A stretch of 64,000 bases of DNA, taken from positions 22,657 to 86,656 of the forward strand of contig NZ_JACCDE010000024.1 of assembly GCF_013415125.1 (NCBI RefSeq). Direction: 5' to 3'. How positions within the stretch are numbered: the first letter of the stretch is position 1; each line of letters opens with the position of its first letter. The notes under the pieces are model-generated. The model was not told the DNA's origin. It saw only the letters and a program-made list of their open reading frames with translations, and made no database searches. The position numbers were made by a program, and so were the translations under genes. Positions 25,956-34,656 of the stretch are shown piece after piece. The DNA comes from Vreelandella glaciei (GTDB lineage Bacteria > Pseudomonadota > Gammaproteobacteria > Pseudomonadales > Halomonadaceae).

Positions 25956-26537
25956 TCAGGATGTCGTGGGCTTCGGGTCGACGCCGATCTCGACCCGGGA
26001 CTCGGACAGGAAGCGGTACGGCGGAACCTCCAGGTTGGTCGGCGCCGGCACCGCCTTGTACACGCGGCCGGCGAAGTCGAACTTGGAACCGTGGCAGGGG
26101 CAGAAGTAGCCGCCCGGCCAGTCGTCGCCGACCGAGCCTGGCTCCGGTCGAAACAGGGGCACGCAGCCGAGGTGGGTACAGATGGCGATGACCACCAGAT
26201 ACTCCTCCTCGAGCGAGCGCAGTGGCCCGGTGATATAGGTCGGCTGCTGTGATTCCACCTCGGCGAGGGGATCGCGGAGCCGGTCGGAGTCGGTCAGTGT
26301 CGCCAGGCGCTCGAGGATCGCCGGGGTGCGGCGCAAGACCCAGACGGGCTTGCCGCGCCATTCCACGGTCAGCTGCTGCCCCGGCTCCAGCTTGTCGACG
26401 TCGACCTCGATGGGGGCGCCGGCGGCCCTGGCGCGCGCACTGGGCTGCCAGGAGGCAATGAACGGCACCGCCGTGAAGGCCGCCCCGACGCCGCCGACCA
26501 CCACCGTCGCGCCGACGAGAAAGCGTCTGCGTTTCAT
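25956..26537 (-). CDS. petA: Rieske iron-sulfur protein (cytochrome bc1 subunit type)
   Basis: 193 residues. A Tat-like N-terminus (MKRRRFLVGATVVVGG) serves as the membrane anchor. The 2Fe-2S cluster motifs are CTHLGC (120-125) and CPCHGS (146-151), as in ubiquinol-cytochrome c reductases. There are no cytochrome b or c1 genes beside it, so this is an orphan copy. The start codon overlaps the nhaA stop by 4 bp, which is an unusual partnership. Confidence 0.88.
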   Translation of the reverse strand: MKRRRFLVGATVVVGGVGAAFTAVPFIASWQPSARARAAGAPIEVDVDKLEPGQQLTVEWRGKPVWVLRRTPAILERLATLTDSDRLRDPLAEVESQQPTYITGPLRSLEEEYLVVIAICTHLGCVPLFRPEPGSVGDDWPGGYFCPCHGSKFDFAGRVYKAVPAPTNLEVPPYRFLSESRVEIGVDPKPTTS

Positions 26538-27739
26538 GACAACCTCCCAGGATCGATAGTCGAATCCTCCGCCGGTGGTGCAGACTGCCGGGGCAGCGTC
26601 GCCGCCAGCACCGCAGCGCCGACCAGCGCCGCGACGGCTGAGGCGAGTAACACGCCCTGGCGGGCCGCGGTCAGGGCCGCCGGGGTATCGAAGGCGAGCC
26701 CGGCGATGAACAGGCTCATGGTGAACCCGATACCCGCCAGCACGGCCACCCCGTAGAGGTGGCGCCACCGAACGCCCGCGGGCAGCGGCGCGAGGCGCAG
26801 CCGGATCGCCAGCCAGGCGAAAGAGAACACTCCCAACTGCTTGCCCAGCAAGAGCCCGAAGGCGACGCCGAGGAAGACGTTGCCGAAGCCCTCGCCTCCT
26901 GCTCCCACCGCGATCCCTGCGTTGAAGAAAGCGAACACGGGCACGACGCCGAAGGTGACCCAACGCCTCAGGTCATGGTAGGTGCGATTGAGTGGAGAGC
27001 CTTCCTGGTGGCCGTCCCGTGTCTTCGCGGGGATAGCCAGGGCGATCACGACCCCGGCCAGGGTGGCGTGAACCCCGGACTTGAGTACCGCGACCCACAG
27101 CACTAGCCCCAGCAGTACGTAAGGCATGGCACGCGTGACCCGAAAGCGATTGAGAACCGTGAGGCCAGCGAGGGCAATGCCGGCGATGAGCAGTGCCTCG
27201 CCGGCGAGGCGCTCGGTATAGAACAGCGCGATGATCACGATGGCGCCAAGATCGTCGAATACCGCCAGGGCCATCAGGAACACCCGCAAGGCCGGGGGCA
27301 CGCGCTTGCCGAACAGCGAGAGCACCGCCAGGGCCAGCACGATATCGGTTGCGGTGGGCACGGCCCAGCCATGGGCGGCGATACCCTCGGTACCATTGAC
27401 CAACAGATAGATCAGTGCCGGCAGTAGCATGCCGCCGACCGCGGCGATACCGGGGAGTGCCACCTGCTGGATCGAGCCCAACAGGCCGCCGAGCATCTCG
27501 CGCTTGAGCTCAACCCCCATCAGCAGGAAGAAGAACACCATCAACCCGTCGTTGATCCACAGGATCAGCGGCTTGTCGATGCCCAGGGCGCCTACCTGCA
27601 CCGACACGGGGGTGTGGTGGAGCAGTTGGTAAAACTCGCGCAGTGGTGAGTTGGCGAGTATCAACGCCGCGAGCAAGGCTCCGACGGTTACGAGACCCGC
27701 CGTGCGCTCTTCGACCCCCTGCTGTGCCGCAGTCGTCAT
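26534..27739 (-). CDS. nhaA: Na+/H+ antiporter NhaA
   Basis: About 401 residues from the ATG at 27739. The family hallmarks are clear: the paired aspartates in VFDDLGAI, VPTATDIVLALAVL, and the assembly of about 12 helices ending with GIGFTMSLFIAGLAF. It exports Na+ in exchange for H+ across the inner membrane and supports growth at high salt and pH. It is translationally coupled to the Rieske gene and lies 22 bp after a methyltransferase-like gene. Confidence 0.93.
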   Translation of the reverse strand: MTTAAQQGVEERTAGLVTVGALLAALILANSPLREFYQLLHHTPVSVQVGALGIDKPLILWINDGLMVFFFLLMGVELKREMLGGLLGSIQQVALPGIAAVGGMLLPALIYLLVNGTEGIAAHGWAVPTATDIVLALAVLSLFGKRVPPALRVFLMALAVFDDLGAIVIIALFYTERLAGEALLIAGIALAGLTVLNRFRVTRAMPYVLLGLVLWVAVLKSGVHATLAGVVIALAIPAKTRDGHQEGSPLNRTYHDLRRWVTFGVVPVFAFFNAGIAVGAGGEGFGNVFLGVAFGLLLGKQLGVFSFAWLAIRLRLAPLPAGVRWRHLYGVAVLAGIGFTMSLFIAGLAFDTPAALTAARQGVLLASAVAALVGAAVLAATLPRQSAPPAEDSTIDPGRLS

Positions 27740-27761
27740 GATTGGCTCCCGACTGGTGTCC

Positions 27762-28421
27762 CTAGGGGCGCTGGCCACTGGGGTGAGTGGCTCGTAGACG
27801 CGGAATGAATCGCGGCGTGCAGGCCGCGTAGGTCTGCCATTTGTCGCCGAACTGGCGCGCTACCTCGCGCTCTTCGTGGATCGCCAGTCGTGAGTACATC
27901 CACACCAATACCGGGAACATGATCAGGGTCAGCAGGGTGGGCCACTGCAGCAGGAAGCCGGTCATCACCAACACGAAGCCGGCGTACTGCGGATGCCGGA
28001 CATGGGCGTACAGTCCGCTGGTGGCCAGCTCTCCCCGTTGCTGGGCGGCATAGAGCACTCGCCAACCGGCGGCGATGAGCCAGAACCCAGCGGCGATGAA
28101 CACCATGCTGAGCAGATGGAAGGGCCCGAAGTGGGGGTTGGCCTGCCAGCCGAACAGCATCTCCAGCAGGTGCCCCGCATCGTGGCTGAACCAGTCCACC
28201 TCAGGGAAGCGTGATTGCAACCAGCCGGAGAGGAAGTAGAGGGTCAGCGGAAAGCCGTACATCTCCGTGAACAACGCCACCAGGAAGGCGCTGAAGGCCC
28301 CGAGCGAGCGCCAGTCCCGGCGCGTCTGCGGCTTGAAGAAGCTGAAGGCGAAGAAGATGAAGATCGCCGAGTTGAGAATCACCAAGCCCCACAGGCCATA
28401 GGATGGCACCTCGCTACTCAT
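27762..28421 (-). CDS. membrane protein of the isoprenylcysteine carboxylmethyltransferase/NnrU-like family
   Basis: 219 residues from the ATG at 28421, which follows GGAGG. Five or so membrane helices. The C-terminal signature is GLYAHVRHPQYAGFVLVMTG and then EEREVARQFGDKWQTYAACTPRFIP, typical of this SAM-dependent methyltransferase family. It overlaps the DUF2933 gene by 8 bp in the copper cluster. A paralogue sits at 31606. The substrate is unknown. Confidence 0.82.
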   Translation of the reverse strand: MSSEVPSYGLWGLVILNSAIFIFFAFSFFKPQTRRDWRSLGAFSAFLVALFTEMYGFPLTLYFLSGWLQSRFPEVDWFSHDAGHLLEMLFGWQANPHFGPFHLLSMVFIAAGFWLIAAGWRVLYAAQQRGELATSGLYAHVRHPQYAGFVLVMTGFLLQWPTLLTLIMFPVLVWMYSRLAIHEEREVARQFGDKWQTYAACTPRFIPRLRATHPSGQRP

Positions 28422-28662
28422 CGCGTTCCTCCTTGTGCGTTGCCTTGTGATCGCTGTCCGATCCGTGCCCACCATGACCGCCATGCATGAACACATGCAT
28501 CAGCGGGCAGGCGAGCAGGATCACCCAGGGCAGGGCGCCGAGCAGGTGCACCCTGTGCTCCTCCCAGAGCAGGAAGCCCATCACCGCCAGGGCGAGCGCT
28601 GCCATGAGCCAGAAGGTGCCCTTGCTTGGTCCTCGCTCCAGCCACCCCTTTTCGTCATTCAT
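28414..28662 (-). CDS. DUF2933 small membrane protein
   Basis: 82 residues with two hydrophobic helices (residues ~17-32 and ~38-55) and a His/Gly-rich tail (MHGGHGGHG) that could bind metal. The family is regularly found beside copper or heavy-metal P-type ATPases. Its start overlaps the ATPase stop by 4 bp, so the two are co-translated. Confidence 0.75.
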   Translation of the reverse strand: MNDEKGWLERGPSKGTFWLMAALALAVMGFLLWEEHRVHLLGALPWVILLACPLMHVFMHGGHGGHGSDSDHKATHKEERDE

Positions 28663-31073
28663 GATCCGATCCTCACTCGGCGCAGGCGCAACGAGTTCAT
28701 CACCACCGACAGCGAGGAGGCGCTCATCGCGAAGGCAGCGAAGATTGGGCCGATCAGGATGCCGAAGAACGGATAGAGAATCCCGGCGGCGATGGGTACG
28801 CCGGCCCCGTTGTAGACCAGGGCGAAGAACAGGTTCTGCTTGATGTTGCGCATGGTGGCCAGCGATAGCTTGCGGGCACGGACGATGCCATCCAGGTTGC
28901 CCTTGACCAGGGTGAAGCCGGCGCTTTCGATCGCCACGTCGGCGCCGGTGCCCATGGCGATGCCCACATCGGCCTGGGCGAGGGCGGGGGCGTCGTTCAC
29001 CCCGTCGCCCGCCATGGCCACCTTGCGGCCTTGTTCCTGCAATTCACGGATGATGCGCGCCTTGTCCTCGGGCAGCACGTCGGCACGGATCTCGTCGATG
29101 CCCAGCCGGTCGGCCACCGCCTTGGCCGTGCGCTCGTTGTCGCCGGTGGCCATGATGATGCGAAAGCCCAGCCGGTGCAGCGCCTTCAGGGCATCGGGCG
29201 TGGTTGCCTTCACTGGGTCGGCGACGCTGACCAGGCCGGCGATCTGGCCATCGAGCACGACGAACATCACCGTTTCGCCTTCATCGCGGCGGGCGTTCGC
29301 GGTCTCGGAGATCCGGCCGCCATCGAGGCCCAGTTCGGCCATCAGCTTGGCGTTACCGAGGGCCACCGACTTGCCGTCCACGACCCCCTTGACGCCCATG
29401 CCAGTCACGGCTTCGAAATCGGTGGCATCGGCGAGGGACACGCCGCGCTCCTCGGCGCCGGCGACGATGGCCTCGGCCAGTGGGTGCTCGGAGCCTTTCT
29501 CGAGGCTGGCCGCCAGGCGCAACACCTCGGCCTCGTCATGCCCTTCCTCGGGCAGCACCGCCACCAGCTTCGGCTTGCCTTCGGTCAGGGTGCCGGTCTT
29601 GTCGACCATCAGCGTATCGACCTTGGCGAAACGTTCCAGCGCCTCGGCATTCTTGATCAGTACGCCGGCCTGCGCGCCGCGCCCGGTGGCCGTCATGATC
29701 GACATCGGCGTGGCCAGGCCCAGCGCACAGGGGCAGGCGATGATCAGCACCGCCACCGCCGAGACCAGCGCATAGGACAGCGCCGGCGCCGGACCCCAGA
29801 TCGCCCAGCTAATGAAGGAGAGAATGGCGACGCCGATCACCGCGGGCACGAACTTGCCCGCCACCTTGTCGGCGAATTTCTGAATCGGTGCGCGCGAGCG
29901 CTGGGCAGCGGCCACCATCTCGACGATCTGGCTGAGCATGGTGTCGGCGCCGACGCGGGTGGCTTCCATGACCAGGCTGCCGGTGCCGTTGATCGTGGCC
30001 CCCGTGACCTGGTCGCCTTGGACCTTCTCCACCGGTACCGGCTCGCCGGAGATCATCGACTCGTCGATCGAGGAGCGGCCCTCGACCACCATGCCGTCCA
30101 CCGGTACCTTGTCGCCGGGGCGCACCCGCAGGTGATCGCCGACCTGCACGTCTTCCAGCGGTATCTCCTCTTCGCTGCCGTCGGGCCGGATCACCCTCGC
30201 GGTCTTGGCGGCCATGTCGAGCAGTGCCCGGATCGCCTTGCCGGTGCCCTCGCGAGCGCGCAGCTCCATCACCTGGCCTAGCAGGACCAGGGTTACGATT
30301 ACCGCTGCGGCCTCGAAGTAGACTCCGACGGAGCCGTCTTCCCGGCGAAAGCCGTCGGGGAAGACGCCCGGCACCAGCACCGCCACGATGCTGAACAGAT
30401 AGGCCGCGCCGACCCCCATGCCGATCAGGCTGAACATGTTGAGGTTCATGGTGCGGAAGGAGTTGTAGCCGCGCACGAAGAACGGCCAGCCCGACCACAG
30501 GATCACCGGCGTGCTGAGCACCAGCTCGATCCACATCGCGTTGCGTTCACCGAAGAAGTCGCGAATGGCCCCGAGGCCCAGGTAGGGGCTCATCGTCAGA
30601 ATCAGGACCGGAAGCGTGAGCACGGCCGCGACCCAGAAGCGTCGGGTAAAATCGACCAGCTCGGGATTCGGCCCCTCATCGCCGACGGCCGCCGATTCAA
30701 GCTCCAGTCCCATGCCACACAGCGGGCAGGCACCGGGGTCGGTTTGCCGCACCTCGGGGTGCATCGGGCAGGTGTAGATGGCACCGGCATGCCCGGCCGG
30801 CACCTTGTCGTACTTGCCGCCGTGGGCCGGCGCGGAGGCCCCATGACCATGCCCGTCATGCGTCTGCGAGTCGTCGCTTCCCACGGGCACGAGGTGCATG
30901 CCGCACTTGGGGCAGTCACCCGGCTGGTCGGAGACGACCTCCGGGTGCATCGGGCAGGTGTATTGGGCGCCACCCTGGCTGCCGGCGGCGTGTTGGTCCG
31001 TATCGCCGCTGCCTCGTGTCGGTGCCTCGTGCGAGGCATGCCCGTGACAATGGTCGTGTTGGTGTTGCGTCAT
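28659..31073 (-). CDS. copA: copper-translocating P-type ATPase
   Basis: 804 residues. The N-terminal tail is His-rich ([13 protein letters not shown]) with two heavy-metal-binding repeats (YTCPMHPEV at ~38 and ~100, each followed by a C-P-x-CGM motif) instead of CxxC HMA domains. The core has the [10 protein letters not shown] metal site, DKTGTLTEG phosphorylation motif, SEHPLAEAI motif and the [10 protein letters not shown] loop. The last helix, [17 protein letters not shown], is the Cu+-ATPase signature. It exports copper to the periplasm. It leads the DUF2933 and methyltransferase genes and is probably co-transcribed with the SHOCT gene. Confidence 0.92.
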   Translation of the reverse strand: MTQHQHDHCHGHASHEAPTRGSGDTDQHAAGSQGGAQYTCPMHPEVVSDQPGDCPKCGMHLVPVGSDDSQTHDGHGHGASAPAHGGKYDKVPAGHAGAIYTCPMHPEVRQTDPGACPLCGMGLELESAAVGDEGPNPELVDFTRRFWVAAVLTLPVLILTMSPYLGLGAIRDFFGERNAMWIELVLSTPVILWSGWPFFVRGYNSFRTMNLNMFSLIGMGVGAAYLFSIVAVLVPGVFPDGFRREDGSVGVYFEAAAVIVTLVLLGQVMELRAREGTGKAIRALLDMAAKTARVIRPDGSEEEIPLEDVQVGDHLRVRPGDKVPVDGMVVEGRSSIDESMISGEPVPVEKVQGDQVTGATINGTGSLVMEATRVGADTMLSQIVEMVAAAQRSRAPIQKFADKVAGKFVPAVIGVAILSFISWAIWGPAPALSYALVSAVAVLIIACPCALGLATPMSIMTATGRGAQAGVLIKNAEALERFAKVDTLMVDKTGTLTEGKPKLVAVLPEEGHDEAEVLRLAASLEKGSEHPLAEAIVAGAEERGVSLADATDFEAVTGMGVKGVVDGKSVALGNAKLMAELGLDGGRISETANARRDEGETVMFVVLDGQIAGLVSVADPVKATTPDALKALHRLGFRIIMATGDNERTAKAVADRLGIDEIRADVLPEDKARIIRELQEQGRKVAMAGDGVNDAPALAQADVGIAMGTGADVAIESAGFTLVKGNLDGIVRARKLSLATMRNIKQNLFFALVYNGAGVPIAAGILYPFFGILIGPIFAAFAMSASSLSVVMNSLRLRRVRIGS

Positions 31074-31173
31074 GGAATCGTCTCCGTCGCTTCCGCGTCT
31101 TGATTCAACCTCGTGGCCCTATCTCGATAGGGTCGAAACTAATAGTGCCGTATCCAATAATCAGGAGGTGCGA

Positions 31174-31428
31174 TCAAAGCAGAAGATCGCGCTTGCGTTG
31201 CTCGTACTCCTCGCGGTCGATTTCTCCCCGGGCGTAGCGTTCTTGAAGAAGGTCCAGGGCCGTTGGCCGCCGTTGAGAAAATGGCTCGCCCCGGCCTCGG
31301 GTCAGGCCACGCACCAGGAGAACGGCCAAGGCAATGACGGCGCCCCAGAACAACACCATCATGACCCCGCCGAAGAGCATATGTCCCCAGCCGTAACTCC
31401 CCATATACGCCGTCATGTCGTCCCACAT
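31174..31428 (-). CDS. SHOCT-domain small membrane protein
   Basis: 84 residues from the ATG at 31428, preceded by AGGAG. One or two hydrophobic segments (residues ~13-40), then the C-terminal SHOCT motif LDLLQERYARGEIDREEYEQ, which is usually a short oligomerisation helix. Such proteins accompany copper ATPases. It is the first gene after the MerR-type promoter at 31468-31497, so it likely heads the copper operon. Confidence 0.8.
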   Translation of the reverse strand: MWDDMTAYMGSYGWGHMLFGGVMMVLFWGAVIALAVLLVRGLTRGRGEPFSQRRPTALDLLQERYARGEIDREEYEQRKRDLLL

Positions 31429-31467
31429 GGTCGGATCTCCTTTCAAGTTGAATCATCCTGATATCAG

Positions 31468-31497
31468 GCTATAACCTGTGGGAGACCCAAGGGTCAA
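31468..31497 (-). promoter_or_regulatory. MerR-family (CueR-like) promoter of the copper operon
   Basis: On the minus strand TTGACC and TATAGC are separated by 18 bp, followed by CT, which resembles the overlong spacer promoters controlled by MerR-type metal regulators. The spacer has GACCC-TT-GGGTC symmetry and an AGGT next to the -10 element, like known copA promoters. The SHOCT start is 40 bp downstream. No merR or cueR gene is present in the window. Confidence 0.55.
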
Positions 31498-31525
31498 GAT
31501 AATATGAGGTGAAAGCATGCGGCTC

Positions 31526-31539
31526 TTGATCCCGGTCAA
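31526..31539 (-). promoter_or_regulatory. FNR/Anr-like box upstream of the copper operon
   Basis: TTGATCCCGGTCAA matches TTGAT-N4-ATCAA in nine of ten specified positions. It lies about 70 bp upstream of the transcription start expected from the promoter at 31468-31497, a distance compatible with upstream activation. The prediction rests on sequence alone. Confidence 0.35.
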
Positions 31540-31605
31540 CGTTCGGCATCTTCAGTGGGATGAAATCAACGCCGCCCGCGTGTGTTGATGTGTGAATCCA
31601 GGATG

Positions 31606-32277
31606 TCAGTGAACCCCCGGCTCATCGTGAGTATTGCGTGAGCTACCCGCTAGCTTCCGCCACTGTCCCCAGCGAGGAATGAACATCGGCACCCGCCGCT
31701 GGTAGGCGCGATAGGCGTCACCGAACCAGGCCAGCATCTGCCGTTCCTCGCGGTGGGCCAGCCAGGTATAGGCAAGCACGATCACTGGAAACAGGCCGAT
31801 CGAGAATAGTGTCGGCCAATGCACCACACCTTCGCCGAACAAGGCGATGAACAAGCCGGTGTATTGGGGATGCCGTACCAGGGAATAGAGTCCGCCGGTC
31901 ACCAGGTGGTTCTCGCGCCGTGCCTTGTAGACTTGCCGCCAGCCCTGGATAAAGATCCCGATGCCGGTAAACGCGAGCCCGTAGCCAAGCAGCATGGAGA
32001 CAAGCATGCCGGTTTCTCCCAGCCCCACCAGCGTCGACCAGAGGCTGGCGCTGACATACTCGCTATCCAGACCGAAGAAACGCACCAACAGATAGATAGT
32101 GAGCGGAAAGCCATACATCTCGGCGTAAAGCGCGATGATAAAGGCCTGCACCGCGCCGGCACCGGTCCATTCGCGCCAGTTCTTCGGTGCGAAATAGCGA
32201 TAGAAGAACCAGGACACCAAGACGATGACGATCAGCGCGAGGCCCCAGGCGCCGGTATGGTTGAGGGATTCGTTCAT
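31606..32277 (-). CDS. isoprenylcysteine carboxylmethyltransferase-like membrane protein (second copy)
   Basis: 223 residues, five or so helices, same family as the gene at 27762: AEMYGFPLTIYLL, then GGLYSLVRHPQYTGLFIALFG and HREERQMLAWFGDAYRAYQR. The shared EMYGFPLT block shows the two are paralogues. It lies 3 bp downstream of the DUF5676 gene in the upper copper operon. Exact substrate unknown. Confidence 0.82.
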   Translation of the reverse strand: MNESLNHTGAWGLALIVIVLVSWFFYRYFAPKNWREWTGAGAVQAFIIALYAEMYGFPLTIYLLVRFFGLDSEYVSASLWSTLVGLGETGMLVSMLLGYGLAFTGIGIFIQGWRQVYKARRENHLVTGGLYSLVRHPQYTGLFIALFGEGVVHWPTLFSIGLFPVIVLAYTWLAHREERQMLAWFGDAYRAYQRRVPMFIPRWGQWRKLAGSSRNTHDEPGVH

Positions 32278-32280
32278 GGC

Positions 32281-32625
32281 CTACGCTCCGCTGCGCCGGT
32301 TGAGGCGTGTGACAAAGAAGTTGTAGAGCGGGCCGAAGACCAGGGCCACGTACCAGCCGTAGCCGAAGCTTTCAGCCAGGCCCAGGAAGAAGCTTGGCCA
32401 ACTCAACCAGGTGAAGCCAGGCAGCAGGCGCAGCCAGCTCTCATACATCGCCCGGTCGGGAAACAGCAGGCCGAAGCCGACGCACAGGATGAAGGTCACG
32501 GCCAGAAACAGCCCCAGGCTCATACCCAGTGCGATCACCGGGATCCGCGGCACGGCTTGAACCGGCAAGCGGGTTCCGTAATGCGGCTTGGCTGTCGGCG
32601 GAACATCGGCATCAGGCATGTTCAT
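32281..32625 (-). CDS. DUF5676 membrane protein
   Basis: 114 residues with two hydrophobic helices (~32-54 and ~85-105) separated by LLPGFTWLSWPSFFLGL. The family is commonly found in copper or mercury resistance clusters. The start overlaps the YHS gene by 14 bp and the stop is 3 bp from the methyltransferase-like gene, so all three are one transcription unit. Confidence 0.78.
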   Translation of the reverse strand: MNMPDADVPPTAKPHYGTRLPVQAVPRIPVIALGMSLGLFLAVTFILCVGFGLLFPDRAMYESWLRLLPGFTWLSWPSFFLGLAESFGYGWYVALVFGPLYNFFVTRLNRRSGA

Positions 32626-32965
32626 TCTCCGGCTGGGCGGGCGGGCTCATGGCTTCAGCGGCGAGATATTGCTCGGGCGCGGCCTCGAAGCGTTCTCGGC
32701 AGTCACGTGAGCAGAAGTAATAGACATGGCCCTCGTGGACGCTCGACTTGGCCTTTTCGGTGCTGACGGTCTTGCCACAGACGGGATCGACGTCCTCGGC
32801 TGGCGGAATCCAGCGCAGGCTCTCGGTGGTCGCCTGCCTCTCTGATGCCCCCTCGCCATGCTTGGCCTTGCCACGACCATGACCCATCACGTGAGCACCG
32901 CAGCCGAAGCGCATCATCAGAAAGATGATTCCCGCCCAGAGCATGAAATATACGAGCTCGTTCAT
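32612..32965 (-). CDS. membrane-anchored YHS-domain protein
   Basis: 117 residues: an N-terminal helix (residues 3-25, with MxxH motifs GCGAHVMGHG), a linker, then a YHS domain (DVDPVCGKTVSTEKAKSS, YYFCSRDCRERFE). It probably binds copper or another metal at the membrane. A decayed copy of this domain lies at 40146-40305. The MerR-type promoter at 33050-33079 sits about 100 bp upstream. Confidence 0.85.
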   Translation of the reverse strand: MNELVYFMLWAGIIFLMMRFGCGAHVMGHGRGKAKHGEGASERQATTESLRWIPPAEDVDPVCGKTVSTEKAKSSVHEGHVYYFCSRDCRERFEAAPEQYLAAEAMSPPAQPENEHA

Positions 32966-33339
32966 GGACTCTCTCCTGCTATTTCATTATCGGGACCCGT
33001 GTCATATCGGCCGCCTTCTTCGTTATGCCGAGAAGCTGTCCAGAGAAAGGCTAGAGCCTATGTGTGACACAATGGTCAAGGCCGGAGTCGCTGCCCTACG
33101 CCTCTCGGTTTCGCGGAGTGTCTCAAAGCATACGCAACGAAACTGAATTGACGCTGAAAAGCGAAGCACCCCGACGCCTGGCAGTGGTTTATAGCTCGAG
33201 ATGCTGATAAGTCTGGTGGGAAGAGTCTCTGCACGCACAGCGGCCACTCCGGCAGTCGCCTGGTTCGATACGAGGGCGGGCACGAGTTATCTCCCCGCGT
33301 ATCCGTCTGGAGTCGTGGGGCTGGGGAAATGGGGATGAC
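32966..33339. promoter_or_regulatory. intergenic stretch with a MerR-like promoter
   Basis: On the minus strand TTGACC (33074-33079) and TCTAGC (33050-33055) are separated by 18 bp, the same geometry as at 31468-31497, followed by CT. It points to the YHS-DUF5676-methyltransferase operon. In 33080-33339 I see no gene or clear structure. Confidence 0.45.
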
Positions 33340-33762
33340 TTAGACTCTGAAGCGTTGGCTCAACAGGTAGACTGCAACCGGAGAAGGGGCGGGAAGGGCA
33401 CGTGGCGTGCCGCTGGCGGTGACAACCCGGGGCGCTATGGTCGGGGCAGCCATGCTCAAGGGAAGAAGCTTGCACTCGAGGTCCTGGCGTTCCAGGCGCA
33501 ACAGGGCACTGCCGGCATGGCGAGCGCCATGGTGGCAGCGCGGCCGAGGGTGTTCCGTGTCGATGCGTTCGGCGCTCGAGTGCGTGTCCGAGAGAAACTC
33601 GACGCCAACCTGGCCAAACGCGGTCGAGGAAGGCACAGGCGCCGCCGTGGCGGCACTGAAGAGAAGCACCAGCACCATGCCCAGCAGGATGCCCATCCCA
33701 AGGCGCGGCCAGGCGACGTCAGGCCGCGTGGAATGCTTGGGAAAGAGGGCATGCCTGGCCAT
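33340..33762 (-). CDS. hypothetical single-helix membrane or secreted protein
   Basis: 140 residues; AGGAG lies 9 bases before the ATG at 33762. One hydrophobic segment (residues ~21-41, [19 protein letters not shown]) acts as a signal or anchor. The rest is His/Arg-rich with several cysteines. No family recognised; its place beside the copper cluster suggests metal resistance. A perfect FNR box is centred 69 bp upstream. Confidence 0.45.
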   Translation of the reverse strand: MARHALFPKHSTRPDVAWPRLGMGILLGMVLVLLFSAATAAPVPSSTAFGQVGVEFLSDTHSSAERIDTEHPRPRCHHGARHAGSALLRLERQDLECKLLPLSMAAPTIAPRVVTASGTPRALPAPSPVAVYLLSQRFRV

Positions 33763-33824
33763 GTTGCAGGGCTCCTGTGGCAGGTTATGTCCCCACCATA
33801 TAGCCCAGAACCGGATCCTGTCGA

Positions 33825-33838
33825 TTGATCCAGATCAA
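33825..33838. promoter_or_regulatory. perfect FNR/Anr consensus box
   Basis: TTGATCCAGATCAA fits TTGAT-N4-ATCAA at all ten specified positions. It lies between the leftward gene at 33340-33762 and the rightward lgt remnant and LemA gene, so it could serve either direction. Confidence 0.5.
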
Positions 33839-33862
33839 GTCAGATGGCGCTGCAAACCTCGG

Positions 33863-34018
33863 TTGCAGTATCCTCAGATCGATCCGGTTGCCATCGCCAT
33901 CGGGCCGGTGCAGATTCACTGGTATGGCCTGATGTACGTTGTCGGCTTCGTGGCGGCATGGCATCGCTTCCTTCGCATCAAGCTGAGCTGTACCTTGGAC
34001 CTCATCGATTCGCAATGA
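33863..34018 (+). pseudogene. lgt: N-terminal remnant of prolipoprotein diacylglyceryl transferase
   Basis: From a TTG at 33863 the frame reads [19 protein letters not shown] and then [14 protein letters not shown], the unmistakable N-terminus of Lgt, but after about 35 residues the similarity stops ([10 protein letters not shown]) and the frame ends at 34018. The usual length is about 260 residues. It marks an old recombination or deletion point just upstream of the LemA gene. Confidence 0.7.
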
Positions 34019-34023
34019 CAGGG

Positions 34024-34656
34024 ATGACTGACCCCATGCTGACGAGATACACCACGCTTCCCGACCCTCGCGTCTGGCGGTTTGTCCTTGTGCTGATCAT
34101 GGCGATGCTGTTGACGGGTTGCGGCGTCAACAACATCCCCACCTATGACGAACAGGTGAAGTCGGCCTGGGCGCAGGTGGAGAACCAGTACCAGCGACGC
34201 GCGGACCTGGTGCCCAACCTGGTCGAGACGGTCGAGGGCTTTGCCCGCCAGGAGCAGGAGACCCTGACCGCCGTGGTGGAGGCGCGGGCCAAGGCCACGT
34301 CCATCCAGATCGACGCCGAGTCGCTCGACGACCCGGAAAAGCTGCGCCAGTTCGAGCAGGCCCAGCAGCAACTCACCGGGGCACTGAGCCGCTTGATGGC
34401 GGTGTCCGAGCGCTATCCCGACCTGAAGTCGAATCAGAACTTCCTGGCCCTGCAGTCCCAGCTGGAGGGTACGGAAAACCGCATCGCCGTGGCGCGGCGC
34501 GACTTCATCACCGCGGTCGAGCGCTACAACACCGAGATCCGCACCTTCCCCGGGCGGTTGTGGCACAGCATCCTCTACAGCGACATGCCGCTGCGCGAGA
34601 CCTTCGAAGCCACGACCGAGAACGCGGACCAGGCCCCCCAGGTGGAGTTTGAATGA
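34024..34656 (+). CDS. lemA: LemA-family lipoprotein
   Basis: About 210 residues; starts at 34015, 34024 or 34036 are possible. An N-terminal lipoprotein signal ends at the lipobox LLTGCG. The LemA core follows: YDEQVKSAWAQVENQYQRRADLVPNLVETV, with long helices and the DFITAVERYNTEIRTFPG block. LemA proteins are membrane-anchored helical bundles of poorly defined function, often paired with TPM-domain proteins. The two genes downstream here are exactly that. Its stop overlaps the next start by 4 bp. Confidence 0.88.
   Translation: MTDPMLTRYTTLPDPRVWRFVLVLIMAMLLTGCGVNNIPTYDEQVKSAWAQVENQYQRRADLVPNLVETVEGFARQEQETLTAVVEARAKATSIQIDAESLDDPEKLRQFEQAQQQLTGALSRLMAVSERYPDLKSNQNFLALQSQLEGTENRIAVARRDFITAVERYNTEIRTFPGRLWHSILYSDMPLRETFEATTENADQAPQVEFE

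Noticed and set aside
33023..33283. 86-codon minus-strand frame
   Set aside because: No family match; it covers the MerR-like promoter and lacks a ribosome-binding site.
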